A stretch of 64,000 nucleotides of DNA from JBEEFP01 sp041166085 (GTDB taxonomy: Bacteria > Actinomycetota > Acidimicrobiia > Acidimicrobiales > JAFATL01). The position numbers and the translations under genes are program-made. This document shows positions 21,089-29,464 of the stretch, in pieces. Within the stretch, counting starts at the first letter, position 1. Each line of letters opens with the position of its first letter. Where the stretch lies: assembly GCA_041166085.1 (NCBI GenBank), contig JBEEFP010000007.1, forward strand, positions 40,062-104,061, read 5' to 3'. Under the pieces are notes generated by a model that was not told the DNA's origin, searched no databases, and saw nothing but the letters and a program-made list of their open reading frames with translations.

Positions 21089-21826
21089 TCAGGACACGGC
21101 CGACGCGCCGCCGCCTTCGGCTTCGACGATGCGGCCTACCTCGTCGGCCAGCCGGCGCACCATGGCGCGTGCCAGCGCCCGCTCGACCGCTCGGGCCGCG
21201 AGCGGTCGGGCGGCCCGTACCTTCTCGGCGAGCTCGCGCAGCTCGGCGTCGGACAGGCCCGGGGCCAGGTGTGGATCGATGACGTGGGTGGTGAAGAGGC
21301 CGACGAAGCGATCGGCGATGCGCGTCGCGTCGGTCAGGAGGGCAGCCGCCTCGTCGACGACCGCTCCCACCGGGATACCGAGCTGCACCAGTTCGGCGCC
21401 GATGTCGAGCAGCTCGGGTGCGGTGACCCGGACCCCGCCTTCGGTTGGCTCGAGCAGGCCGAGGTCGATGGCATGCGCGGTGGCGTCGGTGTCGGCGCCG
21501 CCGAAGCGCTCGGCCAGCTCGACCATGCTGATCACGACGGGCGGGGACTCGTCGATGGAAGTGACCGCCTCCTCCATCTCGAGGAGGTCGCGGATGCTGT
21601 GTCCGCGCTCCCAGGCCTGCAACAGCGCGACGATCGACGCCAGCGAGAACCCCCGGTCGGAGAGGTTGGCGATCAGGCGCAGGCGGGCCAGGTGGCCCTC
21701 GCCGTACAGGCCCACGCGGCCCGCCCGTTCGGGGGGCGGCAGCAGGCCGCGCTCCTGGTAGGCGCGCACATTGCGGCTGGTGGTGCCCGCTCGGCGGGCC
21801 AGCTCGTCGATCGTCATGCCGGGCAT
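21089..21826 (-). CDS. MerR family transcriptional regulator
   Basis: A 245-residue regulator with an N-terminal MerR winged helix: MTIDELARRAGTTSRNVRAYQERGLL is the diagnostic first half, followed by YGEGHLARLRLIANLSDRG. The large C-terminal part contains no cysteine at all, so it is not a thiol-based metal or redox sensor; it may sense a small molecule or be a constitutive activator. ATG 21826 follows TATGAT by nine bases; ATG 21817 is an alternative. It is divergent from the membrane protein at 21883, which is its most likely target. Confidence 0.85.
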   Translation of the reverse strand: MPGMTIDELARRAGTTSRNVRAYQERGLLPPPERAGRVGLYGEGHLARLRLIANLSDRGFSLASIVALLQAWERGHSIRDLLEMEEAVTSIDESPPVVISMVELAERFGGADTDATAHAIDLGLLEPTEGGVRVTAPELLDIGAELVQLGIPVGAVVDEAAALLTDATRIADRFVGLFTTHVIDPHLAPGLSDAELRELAEKVRAARPLAARAVERALARAMVRRLADEVGRIVEAEGGGASAVS

Positions 21827-21835
21827 GTGTCGTTG

Positions 21836-21841
21836 ATCATA
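21836..21841 (-). promoter_or_regulatory. -10 element (TATGAT) of the merR-type gene
   Basis: TATGAT on the minus strand ends nine bases before ATG 21826. It is the closest match to the -10 consensus in this divergent region. Confidence 0.5.
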
Positions 21842-21863
21842 CCCGCTTGCCATTTCTGAATGT

Positions 21864-21879
21864 GCCATGGAATCATGGC
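21864..21879. promoter_or_regulatory. Inverted repeat, possible regulator site
   Basis: GCCATG and CATGGC separated by four bases lie between the divergent merR-type gene and the membrane protein gene. Short and possibly chance, but correctly placed for a MerR-type operator. Confidence 0.3.
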
Positions 21880-21882
21880 GAG

Positions 21883-23745
21883 ATGGGTACAACTCCCGCC
21901 ATGACGCTCCTTGCTGCCGCCGTCGACCCCGCGAGGGGAACCCCGACCCAGGACCTCATCCCGGCGACGCTCGTCGCCGTGCTCGCCCTCGCCGGGCTGG
22001 CCGTGCTGGCCCGCCTCCACCGCTCGGGTCGCTTCGGCGGCCTGAGCGCCCTCGGCCGGCTGGCCGGACGCCATCCCGCCCTCCGGTCGCTGCCCCCGTG
22101 GGCCTCGCTGCCGATCGCCATCACCACCGGGTCGCTCCTGACGGCGGTGTTCGGCTTCTACTGGGACGTCTCGACCCACATCGACAACGGACGGGACCCG
22201 GGGCCCTTCGCCAACCCCGCCCATTACTTCATCCTGGTGGGACTGGCGGGCATCGCACTGGCCGGATTCGTGTCGCTCCTGCTGGGCGACGACGACGAGC
22301 ACCCGGGCGCCGTCCATCTCACCCGCACGTGGCGCGCACCGGTGGGCGGGGTGATGCTGCTCGGCTGCGGCGTGATCGCGCTGGCCGGGTTCCCGCTCGA
22401 CGACGTGTGGCACCGGCTCTTCGGCCAGGACGTGACGTTGTGGGGACCGACGCACGTGCAGATGGTGTCGGGCGCGGCGCTCGCCACCATCTCCATGTGG
22501 GTCCTCTACGTCGAGGCGTGCCGCACCGTCGGTGCCCGCTCGCAACTCGCGGTCGAGCTGCCGATGGCGGGTGCGTTCCTGGTCGGGCTGGCCGCACTGC
22601 AAGCCGAGTTCGACTTCGGTGTGCCGCAGTTCCGGCTGCTGTTCCAGCCAGTGCTCATCGCACTGGCGGCCGGCATCGCACTGGTCACGGCGCGCGTCCG
22701 CCTCGGACGGGGCGGCGCCATCGGGGCCGCGTTCTTCTTCCTGCTGATCCGCGGCGTGCTCGCGCTCGTGGTCGGCGGCGTGCTGGGGCGCAGTGTGCCC
22801 CACTTCCCGCTGTTCGTCGTCGAGGCGATGCTCGTCGAGCTCATCGCTCTCGCCGTGCCGCGTGAGCGGCCGGTGGCGTTGGGCGCCGCCAGCGGCGCGG
22901 CCATCGGCACCATCGGTCTGGCCGCCGAGTGGGCGTGGTCGCACGTGTGGCTACCGCTTCCCTGGCGGGCCGACCTGCTGCCCGAGGCCATCGTGTGGTC
23001 GATCGCGGCCGGTGTCGCGGGTGGTGTGCTCGGCGGCTTCATCGGTCGGGCCCTCGCAGGGGACGCGGTCGCCGCCGCTCCTGTTCGTCGCAGCGCCGCC
23101 GTGGCTGCCGGGCTCGTCGCTGTCGCTGCCCTCGTGTGGCCCATGCCCACGAACGCCGGTGATCACATCACCGCCACCGTGCAGGTCCACGAGCTGACAC
23201 CTGCACCGAACCGGACCGTCAGCGCCACGGTCACCGTGCACCCCGCGTCTGCGGCGGACAGCGCCGCCTTCTTCAACCTGACGGCGTGGCAGGGTGCGAA
23301 CTGGAGCCGGCAGCGCGTCGTCATCGATCCTCTCCATCGCGTGGGGAACGGCGTCTGGCGCACGACGGTGCCGGTTCCGGTGCATGGTGAGTGGAAGGCG
23401 ATCGTGCGCCTGCACAAGGGCCGCACCCTCGCCGCCCTTCCCGTCTACATGCCCGCTGACCCCGGCATCCCTGCCACCGCGGTCCTGCCGCACGCGTCGT
23501 TCACCCGCACGTTCGTCCGAGACAAGCAGATCCTCCAGCGCGAGTTCGTCGGAGGGTCGCCCGCGCTGCAGAGCGTCGCGTACGGCAGCCTGGCCCTCGT
23601 CGGCATCGGATGGGTGTGGCTCATCGCATGGGGCCTGACCCGCCTGCTCCGCGCCCAGATGGATCCTCGTCGCCCTGGTGTGGTCCGGGCGCCCGCACGT
23701 GCGGAGCCCGTGCGCGGACTCCAGCCGACGGCGGGGGCGAGCTGA
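21883..23745 (+). CDS. Polytopic membrane protein with paired D-x3-H motifs and extracytoplasmic domain
   Basis: I do not recognise a named family. The 620-residue protein has about ten hydrophobic segments to residue ~425, then a ~140-residue beta-rich domain (starting HITATVQVHELTPAPNRTV), then a final membrane helix near 560-585 and a basic tail. Two clusters of potential metal ligands sit at membrane edges: D95-x3-H99 with H114 (WDVSTHID, NPAHY) and D173-x3-H177 with H191 (DDVWHRLFGQDV, GPTHVQ). The soluble domain resembles immunoglobulin-like YtkA/CopC-type folds only in its strand pattern. ATG 21883 is chosen; ATG 21901 is an alternative. It is divergent from a MerR regulator and coupled by TGATG to the WS/DGAT gene. 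A membrane metalloprotein is an inference. Confidence 0.7.
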   Translation: MGTTPAMTLLAAAVDPARGTPTQDLIPATLVAVLALAGLAVLARLHRSGRFGGLSALGRLAGRHPALRSLPPWASLPIAITTGSLLTAVFGFYWDVSTHIDNGRDPGPFANPAHYFILVGLAGIALAGFVSLLLGDDDEHPGAVHLTRTWRAPVGGVMLLGCGVIALAGFPLDDVWHRLFGQDVTLWGPTHVQMVSGAALATISMWVLYVEACRTVGARSQLAVELPMAGAFLVGLAALQAEFDFGVPQFRLLFQPVLIALAAGIALVTARVRLGRGGAIGAAFFFLLIRGVLALVVGGVLGRSVPHFPLFVVEAMLVELIALAVPRERPVALGAASGAAIGTIGLAAEWAWSHVWLPLPWRADLLPEAIVWSIAAGVAGGVLGGFIGRALAGDAVAAAPVRRSAAVAAGLVAVAALVWPMPTNAGDHITATVQVHELTPAPNRTVSATVTVHPASAADSAAFFNLTAWQGANWSRQRVVIDPLHRVGNGVWRTTVPVPVHGEWKAIVRLHKGRTLAALPVYMPADPGIPATAVLPHASFTRTFVRDKQILQREFVGGSPALQSVAYGSLALVGIGWVWLIAWGLTRLLRAQMDPRRPGVVRAPARAEPVRGLQPTAGAS

Positions 23746-25163
23746 TGGAGCGCCTGTCGGGTTTCGACGCCACCTTCGTCTACGCGGAGTCGCCGGTATC
23801 GCGCTTCGAGATCGCGTCTTGCGTCATCGTGGATCCGCCGTCGTCGACGCTGCCCTATGCCTTCGACACCCTCAAGGACGTGGTCGAGCAGCGCCTGCAC
23901 CTCGCGCCCCGAATGCGCCAGCGCCTGGTGCACGTGCCGCTCGAGCTCGACCGGCCGGTGTGGGTCGACGACCCCGACTTCGACATCTGCAACCACCTCA
24001 AGCGGGGCGCCCTGCCCGAGCCCGGTGGTCGGGAGGAGCTCGAGCACTACATCGAGGACGTTCTCGGCCGCCCGCTCGACCACGACCGGCCCCTCTGGGA
24101 GCTGCACGTCATCGAGGGACTGGAGGGCGGAAAGGTGGCGGGGCTCGTGAAGACCCATCACGCCGCCGTCGACGGTGTCGCGGGCTTCGAGCTGCTGACC
24201 ACCTTCCTCGACACGTCGCCCCAGGGCGACCGCCCCGACGGCATCGACGGTGAGGCTGACTTCGCGCCGGGCGCTGTCCCGTCGCTGGTGCGCCTGGCCG
24301 CGGGCGCCGTTCCGGGGATCGTCACCCAGCCTCTGCGGTCGGCCCAGCTCGCGGCCGGACTGGCGCGCGGCGCGTGGCGACGGCGTTCGGCCGGCACCGG
24401 CACGTCCGACCCCGCGGTGGATCGCTCGGCGCGCGTCGGCCGGGCCGACGCGCCACCCACCCGGTTCAACACCACGATCACCGGGGCCCGCCGGGTCGGC
24501 CTCGTGGACCTCGACTTCGACGCGGTGAAGGAGGTCGGCACCAAGGCCGACGCCACCATCAACGACGTCATCGTCGCGACCGTCGGCGGTGCTGTACGCG
24601 AGTACCTGCAGCGCCACGACGATCTTCCCGACGTGCCGCTCGTCGCCTTCGTCCCCGTCTCCACGCGCGGCGAGGGCGGCGACGGGGGCAACTCGACGTC
24701 GCTCATGTACGCGTCGATGGCGACCCACGTCGAAGACCCGGCCGAACGACTTCGCCTGGTCAGCGCCAGCACCCGCCGCTCGAAGTCGGCGCACAAGCGG
24801 GGTGGGGCGGGCGTGCCGACCGACCTCACGGCGGTGGCGGGACCACAGGCCGCGGCGGTGATCGGGCGCGTGCTCGGCGACCCGCGCCTCGTCGAGCGGC
24901 TGCGGCTCGGGGGCAACGTCGTCGTGTCCAACATCCCCGGGCCGGACGAGCAGCTCTACCTCGCGGGCGTGCCCGTGGAGCGCCTCTATCCCTTCGGTCC
25001 CGTGATCGAGGGCAACGCCCTCAACGTGACGGTGTTGAGCTACAAGCGTCGCCACCTGTCGCTCGGCATCGTGGCCGACCGCAAGGCGGTCCCCGACCTG
25101 GAGCAGCTGACGGCGGACCTGGCGGCCGCCTTCGACGAGTTGCACAAGGCGGTGCTCGGGTAG
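23745..25163 (+). CDS. WS/DGAT-type wax ester synthase / diacylglycerol acyltransferase
   Basis: Transfers an acyl group from acyl-CoA to a fatty alcohol or diacylglycerol, making storage wax esters or triacylglycerol at the membrane. The catalytic HHxxxDG motif is H138-H-A-A-V-D143-G. Other family blocks are FDATFVYAESP at the N terminus, PRPLDHDRPLWELHVIEGL-like sequence ahead of the active site, NDVIVATVGGAVREYL and NVVVSNIPGPDEQLYLAG. Length 472 residues is typical. ATG 23745 shares a base with the preceding stop. A hairpin follows at 25170. Confidence 0.92.
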   Translation: MERLSGFDATFVYAESPVSRFEIASCVIVDPPSSTLPYAFDTLKDVVEQRLHLAPRMRQRLVHVPLELDRPVWVDDPDFDICNHLKRGALPEPGGREELEHYIEDVLGRPLDHDRPLWELHVIEGLEGGKVAGLVKTHHAAVDGVAGFELLTTFLDTSPQGDRPDGIDGEADFAPGAVPSLVRLAAGAVPGIVTQPLRSAQLAAGLARGAWRRRSAGTGTSDPAVDRSARVGRADAPPTRFNTTITGARRVGLVDLDFDAVKEVGTKADATINDVIVATVGGAVREYLQRHDDLPDVPLVAFVPVSTRGEGGDGGNSTSLMYASMATHVEDPAERLRLVSASTRRSKSAHKRGGAGVPTDLTAVAGPQAAAVIGRVLGDPRLVERLRLGGNVVVSNIPGPDEQLYLAGVPVERLYPFGPVIEGNALNVTVLSYKRRHLSLGIVADRKAVPDLEQLTADLAAAFDELHKAVLG

Positions 25164-25169
25164 CGCATC

Positions 25170-25192
25170 GCCACGTCCCGCTCGGGCGTGGC
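25170..25192 (+). terminator. Hairpin after the WS/DGAT gene
   Basis: GCCACG-T-CCCG pairs with CGGGCGTGGC across a 2-base loop (10 bp, one bulge), followed by CATTGGTT. It separates the WS/DGAT gene from the leaderless promoter of the next gene. Confidence 0.5.
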
Positions 25193-25199
25193 CATTGGT

Positions 25200-25205
25200 T
25201 AGCGT
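25200..25205 (+). promoter_or_regulatory. -10 element (TAGCGT) of the PPOX-class gene
   Basis: TAGCGT ends seven bases before ATG 25213, with no ribosome binding site. Confidence 0.5.
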
Positions 25206-25212
25206 CAACGCT

Positions 25213-25659
25213 ATGGCTGATCTCGACCTGGTGCGGTCGCTCGTCGAGCAGGACAACGGGCTGGCGGTGGTCGCCACGACGCGCGCCGACGGCACCGTGC
25301 AGGCATCGGTCGTCAACGCGGGTGTCCTGCCCCATCCGGTGGACGGCACCGAGGTCGTCGGAATGGTGGCGCGCGGTGATGCCGTCAAACTCCGCCACCT
25401 GCGGGCCCGGCCTCGGGCCGCCGTGGTCTTCCGCGCCGGGTGGAACTGGGCGTCGGTCGAGGGTCCCGCTGCGTTGGTCGGACCCGACGACACGATGGCC
25501 GGCATCGACGAGGAGCGGCTGCGGCTGTTGTTGCGTGAGATCTTCGCCGCCGCTGGTGGCACCCACGACGACCTCGACGAGTACGACCGCGTGATGGCAG
25601 CCGAGCGGCGCACCGCGGTACTCGTGCATCCCGAGCGCGTCTCGACCAACCGCGGCTGA
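25213..25659 (+). CDS. Pyridoxamine-phosphate-oxidase-fold (PPOX class) F420/flavin enzyme
   Basis: A 148-residue split-barrel protein of the PPOX class. The opening GLAVVATTRADGTVQASVVNAGVL is the characteristic first barrel strand pair, followed by RARPRAAVVFRAGWNWASVEGPAAL. Actinobacterial members commonly use F420 as a reductant, but the cofactor cannot be fixed from sequence. ATG 25213 is chosen because of the -10 at 25200; an upstream in-frame start at 25195 lies before that -10. Followed two bases later by the DUF998 gene. Confidence 0.78.
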   Translation: MADLDLVRSLVEQDNGLAVVATTRADGTVQASVVNAGVLPHPVDGTEVVGMVARGDAVKLRHLRARPRAAVVFRAGWNWASVEGPAALVGPDDTMAGIDEERLRLLLREIFAAAGGTHDDLDEYDRVMAAERRTAVLVHPERVSTNRG

Positions 25660-25661
25660 GC

Positions 25662-26258
25662 GTGCCGAACCGCAGCGTGGCCGCCCTCGGCGGCGTCGTC
25701 GGCCCGGCCGCGTTCGTCACCGGTTGGGCGGTGGGCGGCGCCACAACCAGCGAGCGGTACTCGCCGGTCGAGGACGCCATCAGTCGCCTGGCCGCAGTGC
25801 ACGCGCCGACGCGGCCGCTGATGACGGCCGGGTTCGTCGCCTTCGGCATCGGCGTGCCGCTCTACGGCGTAGCCCTGCGCGAGCGTCTGCCCGGCCGGGC
25901 ATGGGCCGCGGCGGTCGCCACTGGTCTGGCGACCATCGGTGTCGCCGCGCTGCCCCTCGACCACTCCGGCGCCGTCGACCTGGCCCACGGCGCCTGCGCG
26001 TCGGTGGGCTACGCGACGCTGGCCGCCGTCCCCCTCCTCGCCGCGGGACCACTGCGCCGATCGGGCCGGCGCCGGGCCGCGACCGCGTCGCTGGTCGCGG
26101 GAGTGGTGTGCAGCGCGTCGCTGGTGGCGACGCTGGCCGGCCCCATGCACGGCCTGTTCCAGCGGGCAGGCCTCACCGTCGGCGATGCGTGGATCGCCGC
26201 GAGCGCCCTCTGGCTGCTCCGGTCGCGACCGGCCGCCGGCAGCGCTCCGTTGCCATGA
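25662..26258 (+). CDS. DUF998 family membrane protein
   Basis: A 198-residue protein with about six hydrophobic segments. The N-terminal half has the DUF998 pattern: a first helix (GGVVGPAAFVTGWAVGG), then an extracytoplasmic YSPVEDAISRLAA loop, and PLDHSGAVDLAHG in the middle. No function is established for this family. GTG 25662 is two bases after the previous stop, so the two genes form a short operon that ends in the hairpin at 26259. Confidence 0.75.
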   Translation: MPNRSVAALGGVVGPAAFVTGWAVGGATTSERYSPVEDAISRLAAVHAPTRPLMTAGFVAFGIGVPLYGVALRERLPGRAWAAAVATGLATIGVAALPLDHSGAVDLAHGACASVGYATLAAVPLLAAGPLRRSGRRRAATASLVAGVVCSASLVATLAGPMHGLFQRAGLTVGDAWIAASALWLLRSRPAAGSAPLP

Positions 26259-26288
26259 GACGCCGCTCGCGCTGCGAGCTCGGCGGTC
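26259..26288. terminator. Hairpin between convergent genes
   Basis: GACGCCGCTCGC (26259-26270) pairs with GCGAGCTCGGCGGTC (26274-26288) around a GCT loop, with small bulges. It directly follows the DUF998 stop and precedes the minus-strand VOC gene stop at 26319. Confidence 0.45.
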
Positions 26289-26318
26289 GCCATCCCCGCC
26301 ATCAGGACGTGCGAGGAG

Positions 26319-26765
26319 TCAGCTGAGCTTCGGGCCGTCGGAACGCATGTCGGGATCGACGGGGCTCATGATTCCGACGCTGTTGCCGTCGGGGTCGTCG
26401 ACCACCGCGTAGCGGGCGCCCCAGAAGGCGTCCATGGGGGCCAGGTGGCCGCGGTGGCCGTCGGCGGTGAGCTCGGCGTAGGCGAGGTCGACGGCGTCCC
26501 TGGTCGGGAGGTGGAACACCAGCACGTTGCGGCTGCCGCCGGAGGTCGGGTTCACGTAGCCGCTGTCGTAGCCCTTGGTGAGCTCGATGCTCTCGAGCTC
26601 GAGCTGGGCGCCGTTGGCCATGGGCACCTCGATGTGGTGCCCGCTCCAGGGGTTGGTGTCGTCGATGTCGAGACCGAGCCGGCGGTAGAAGGCGACGGTG
26701 GCCCGCAGATCCCGGCAGAACAGGTTGATGCCGGTGAGCACCGGACCGGGCAGGGCGTCGGTCAT
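26319..26765 (-). CDS. VOC superfamily (glyoxalase-fold) protein
   Basis: A 148-residue vicinal-oxygen-chelate protein with two beta-alpha-beta-beta-beta modules: INLFCRDLRATVAFYRRLGLD opens the first, and AVVDDPDGNSVGIMSP ends the second in the usual way (DPDGN). The activity could be glyoxalase-like, dioxygenase or a resistance binding protein; no ligand set was secure enough to decide. ATG 26765 is preceded at seven bases by TAGCTT on the minus strand, which fixes the start. Confidence 0.82.
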   Translation of the reverse strand: MTDALPGPVLTGINLFCRDLRATVAFYRRLGLDIDDTNPWSGHHIEVPMANGAQLELESIELTKGYDSGYVNPTSGGSRNVLVFHLPTRDAVDLAYAELTADGHRGHLAPMDAFWGARYAVVDDPDGNSVGIMSPVDPDMRSDGPKLS

Positions 26766-26772
26766 GGTCTCG

Positions 26773-26797
26773 AAGCTAACCCGATGCTCGGTACTGT
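26773..26797. promoter_or_regulatory. Divergent pair of leaderless -10 elements
   Basis: Minus-strand TAGCTT (26773-26778) lies 7 bases before ATG 26765, and plus-strand TACTGT (26792-26797) lies 7 bases before GTG 26805. The 39-base intergenic region thus holds both promoters and no room for a leader. Confidence 0.55.
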
Positions 26798-26804
26798 CCG
26801 TCAC

Positions 26805-27605
26805 GTGGCTTCCGAGGACATCTACACCCACGGACACGCCGACGCGGTGTTGCGGTCGCACCGTTGGCGAACTGCGGAGAACTCGGCTGCGTACCTGCTG
26901 CCGTCGCTCGAGCCCGGCATGCGCCTGCTCGACGTCGGCTGCGGGCCGGGCACGTTGACCGTCGACCTGGCCCGGCGGGTGGCGCCGGGCGAGGTGGTCG
27001 GCGTGGACGTGTCGCGGCAGGTCGTGGACGAGGCGCGGGCGCATGCCGCCGCGGCCGGCGTCGCCAACGTGTCGTTCGAGGTGGCGGACTTCCGCACGAT
27101 GGACGTTGGGGCCTTCGACGTGGTTCACGCCCACCAGGTGCTGCAGCACCTCCAGGATCCGGTGGAGGCCCTGGGCCACATGCGGCGCCTGGGACGTCCT
27201 GGCGGTGTCGTCGCCGCGCGCGACAGCGTGTACTCGTCGTTCACATGGGCACCCGACGAGGAGCGCCTGCGACGGTGGCTGGAGATCTACCTGGCGGTGA
27301 CGGCTCGCAACGGTGCCGACGCCGACGCGGGCAAGCGTCTGCTCGGGTGGGCGCGCGAGGCCGGGTGCACCGACGTGCGCTACTCCACGTCGACGTGGAC
27401 GTTCGCCACCGCGGAGGACCGCGCGTGGTGGGGCGAGCTGTGGGCCGACCGCACCGTCGGCTCCGCGCTGGCAGAACAAGCCGTCGAGTACGGCGCGGCG
27501 ACGCCCGACGAGCTGGCCGAGGTGGCGGCGGGCTGGCGGGGCTGGGCGGAGGAACACGACGGTGTGTTCGTCGTCCTGCACGGTGAGATCGTCGCCCGCG
27601 CTTGA
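26805..27605 (+). CDS. Class I SAM-dependent methyltransferase
   Basis: A 266-residue methyltransferase of the UbiE/Methyltransf_11 group: motif I LLDVGCGPGTLTVDLAR, acidic motif II VVGVDVSRQVVDEA, then VVHAHQVLQHLQDPVEAL and LGRPGGVVAARD. A C-terminal region of about 100 residues is typical of methyltransferases acting on bulky small molecules, but the substrate is unknown. I prefer GTG 26805 over ATG 26784 because TACTGT sits seven bases before GTG. Its stop overlaps the next start (TGATG). Confidence 0.84.
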   Translation: MASEDIYTHGHADAVLRSHRWRTAENSAAYLLPSLEPGMRLLDVGCGPGTLTVDLARRVAPGEVVGVDVSRQVVDEARAHAAAAGVANVSFEVADFRTMDVGAFDVVHAHQVLQHLQDPVEALGHMRRLGRPGGVVAARDSVYSSFTWAPDEERLRRWLEIYLAVTARNGADADAGKRLLGWAREAGCTDVRYSTSTWTFATAEDRAWWGELWADRTVGSALAEQAVEYGAATPDELAEVAAGWRGWAEEHDGVFVVLHGEIVARA

Positions 27606-28057
27606 TGGACCACGGCGTCCGGCGGGGAGGAGTCGCGGACGCTGCCGCCGTCGCCGAGCTCTACCTGCGGGCGCGCCACGCGTCTGTGCCATCGGTCCCG
27701 CCGCTCGTGCACGACAACGACGACGTGCGCCAGTGGTTCGTCGACGTGGTCGTCGCCGCGCGCGAGCTGTGGGTGGTGGAGGATCGGGAGGCCGGCGTGG
27801 TGGGCCTGCTGGTGCTCGACGGCGACCGGGTCGACCAGCTCTACGTCGAGCCGGGGCTGACCGGGAGGGGCATCGGCTCCGCCCTCCTCGAGGTCGCCAA
27901 GCGGGAGCGGCCCACCGGCCTGCAGCTGTGGACCTTCCAGTCCAACGACGGCGCCCAGCGCTTCTACCGCCGCCATGGCTTCCAGGAAGCCGAACGCACC
28001 GACGGCAGTGGCAACGAGGAGGGCGCGCCGGACGTCCGCTTCGTGTGGCGGGTCTAG
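27605..28057 (+). CDS. GNAT family N-acetyltransferase
   Basis: A 150-residue acetyltransferase: motif A is VEPGLTGRGIGSALLEVAKR and motif B is NDGAQRFYRRHGFQEAERTDG, ending in a beta strand VRFVWRV. Length and layout fit the RimI-like group with unknown acceptor. ATG 27605 shares its first base with the preceding methyltransferase stop, so the two are coupled. Confidence 0.84.
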   Translation: MDHGVRRGGVADAAAVAELYLRARHASVPSVPPLVHDNDDVRQWFVDVVVAARELWVVEDREAGVVGLLVLDGDRVDQLYVEPGLTGRGIGSALLEVAKRERPTGLQLWTFQSNDGAQRFYRRHGFQEAERTDGSGNEEGAPDVRFVWRV

Positions 28058-28093
28058 CGTGGGGTCTGGGTCCAGACGTACAGAGGAGGCCGG

Positions 28094-29365
28094 GTGGCCG
28101 AGTCCATCACGATCACCGACAACCGCACGGGCGAGACCTTCGAGATCCCCATCGTCAACGGGGGTGTCTCGTCGGACGAGTGGCGCAAGGGGTTGCCCAA
28201 CGTCTTCTTCTACGACCCCGGCTTCATGGCCACGGCGGCGTGCGAGAGCTCCGTCACCGAGCTCGACGGTGAAGCAGGGATCCTGCGCTACCGGGGCTAC
28301 CCCATCGAGATCCTGGCCGAGCAGTCGACCTACCTCGAGGTGTCGTACCTCCTGATCCACGGCGAGCTGCCGACGCCCGCCCAGCTCGACGCGTGGACGC
28401 ACGACATCACGTACCACACGTTCATCCACGAGAACATGCGCAAGCGGTTCCTCGAGGGCTTCCACTACGACGCCCACCCCATGGGGATCCTGGTGTCTGC
28501 GATCGCCGCCTTGTCGACGTTCTACAACGAGGCGCACCTGATCCAGGATCCCGAGAACCGCATGAAGCAGGTCGTCCGGCTCATCGCCAAGATGCCGACG
28601 CTGGCCGCAGCCGCCCACCGCTTCAGCGTGGGCCAGCCCTTCGTGTACCCCGACAACTCGCTCGGCTTCTGCGCCAACTTCCTGTCGATGATGTGGAAGA
28701 TCGCCGAGCCGCGTTATGACGCCGACCCCGCGCTGGCCCACGCGGTGGAGGTGCTGTTCATCCTGCACGCCGATCACGAGCAGAACTGCTCGACGACCGC
28801 GATGCGCGTGGTGGGCTCGTCCCACGCCGATCCCTACACGTCGGCCGCGGCGGCCGCCGCCGCCCTGTACGGTCCGCGCCACGGGGGCGCCAACGAGCAG
28901 GTGATCCGCATGCTCACCGAGATCGGGTCGATCGACAACGTCGACGCGTTCGTGAAGTCGGTGAAGGAGGGCAAGGGCCGCCTCCAGGGTTTCGGTCACC
29001 GGGTCTACAAGAACTACGACCCCCGGGCCAAGATCATCAAGCGGGTCGCTGACGAGGTCTTCGAGGTGACGGGCAAGAACCCGTTGCTCGACATCGCACT
29101 CAAGCTCGAAGAGGTCGCCCTCAACGACGAGTACTTCAAGAGCCGCAAGCTCTACCCCAACGTCGACTTCTACTCGGGCCTCATCTACCAGGCGATGGGC
29201 TTCCCGGTGGAGATGTTCCCGGTGCTCTTCGCCATTCCCCGCACCTCGGGCTGGCTGGCCCACTGGCTCGAGACCATCGAGCAGGACGCCAAGATCGCGC
29301 GACCCCGGCAGCTCTACGTCGGCGAGCCCCCACGGGAGTACGTGCCCCTCGCTCAGCGGGCCTGA
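28094..29365 (+). CDS. gltA: Citrate synthase (type II-like, TCA cycle)
   Basis: Catalyses acetyl-CoA plus oxaloacetate to citrate. The catalytic residues are all present: H263 (PRHGGANE), H302 (GFGHRVYKN) and D358 (NVDFYSG). At 423 residues with the N-terminal beta-rich segment (ITITDNRTGETFEIPIVNG), it matches the hexameric, NADH-sensitive type II enzymes such as Escherichia coli GltA. GTG 28094 is preceded by GAGGAGG at 28083-28089. This is the likely housekeeping enzyme, in contrast to the CBS-fused paralogue at 16134. Confidence 0.93.
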   Translation: MAESITITDNRTGETFEIPIVNGGVSSDEWRKGLPNVFFYDPGFMATAACESSVTELDGEAGILRYRGYPIEILAEQSTYLEVSYLLIHGELPTPAQLDAWTHDITYHTFIHENMRKRFLEGFHYDAHPMGILVSAIAALSTFYNEAHLIQDPENRMKQVVRLIAKMPTLAAAAHRFSVGQPFVYPDNSLGFCANFLSMMWKIAEPRYDADPALAHAVEVLFILHADHEQNCSTTAMRVVGSSHADPYTSAAAAAAALYGPRHGGANEQVIRMLTEIGSIDNVDAFVKSVKEGKGRLQGFGHRVYKNYDPRAKIIKRVADEVFEVTGKNPLLDIALKLEEVALNDEYFKSRKLYPNVDFYSGLIYQAMGFPVEMFPVLFAIPRTSGWLAHWLETIEQDAKIARPRQLYVGEPPREYVPLAQRA

Positions 29366-29403
29366 CTAGTCACACCGGGCCCGATCGGGTCGACTGACTA
29401 GTC
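29362..29403. repeat. Two direct copies of palindromic CTGACTAGTC
   Basis: CTGACTAGTC occurs at 29362-29371, overlapping the citrate synthase stop, and again at 29394-29403, exactly 32 bases later (about three helical turns). Between them is GGGCCCGATCGGG. The core GACTAGTC is itself a palindrome. Candidate regulatory site for the sigma factor gene downstream, or part of the citrate synthase 3' end. Confidence 0.45.
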
Positions 29404-29464
29404 CGCCTGCGTCATTCGTGGATTGGGCCTTTAGGCCGGTCTGTCCGCATCGTACGGTTCCAGC

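Noticed and set aside
22341..22500. Homology of the 21883-23745 protein to PmoC
   Set aside because: Only the D-x3-H...H spacing is similar; the surrounding sequence shows no resemblance I can recognise, so only an analogy is reported.
23445..26150. 901-codon open frame on the minus strand
   Set aside because: Spans WS/DGAT, PPOX and DUF998 genes in antisense; composition is that of a GC-rich shadow frame.
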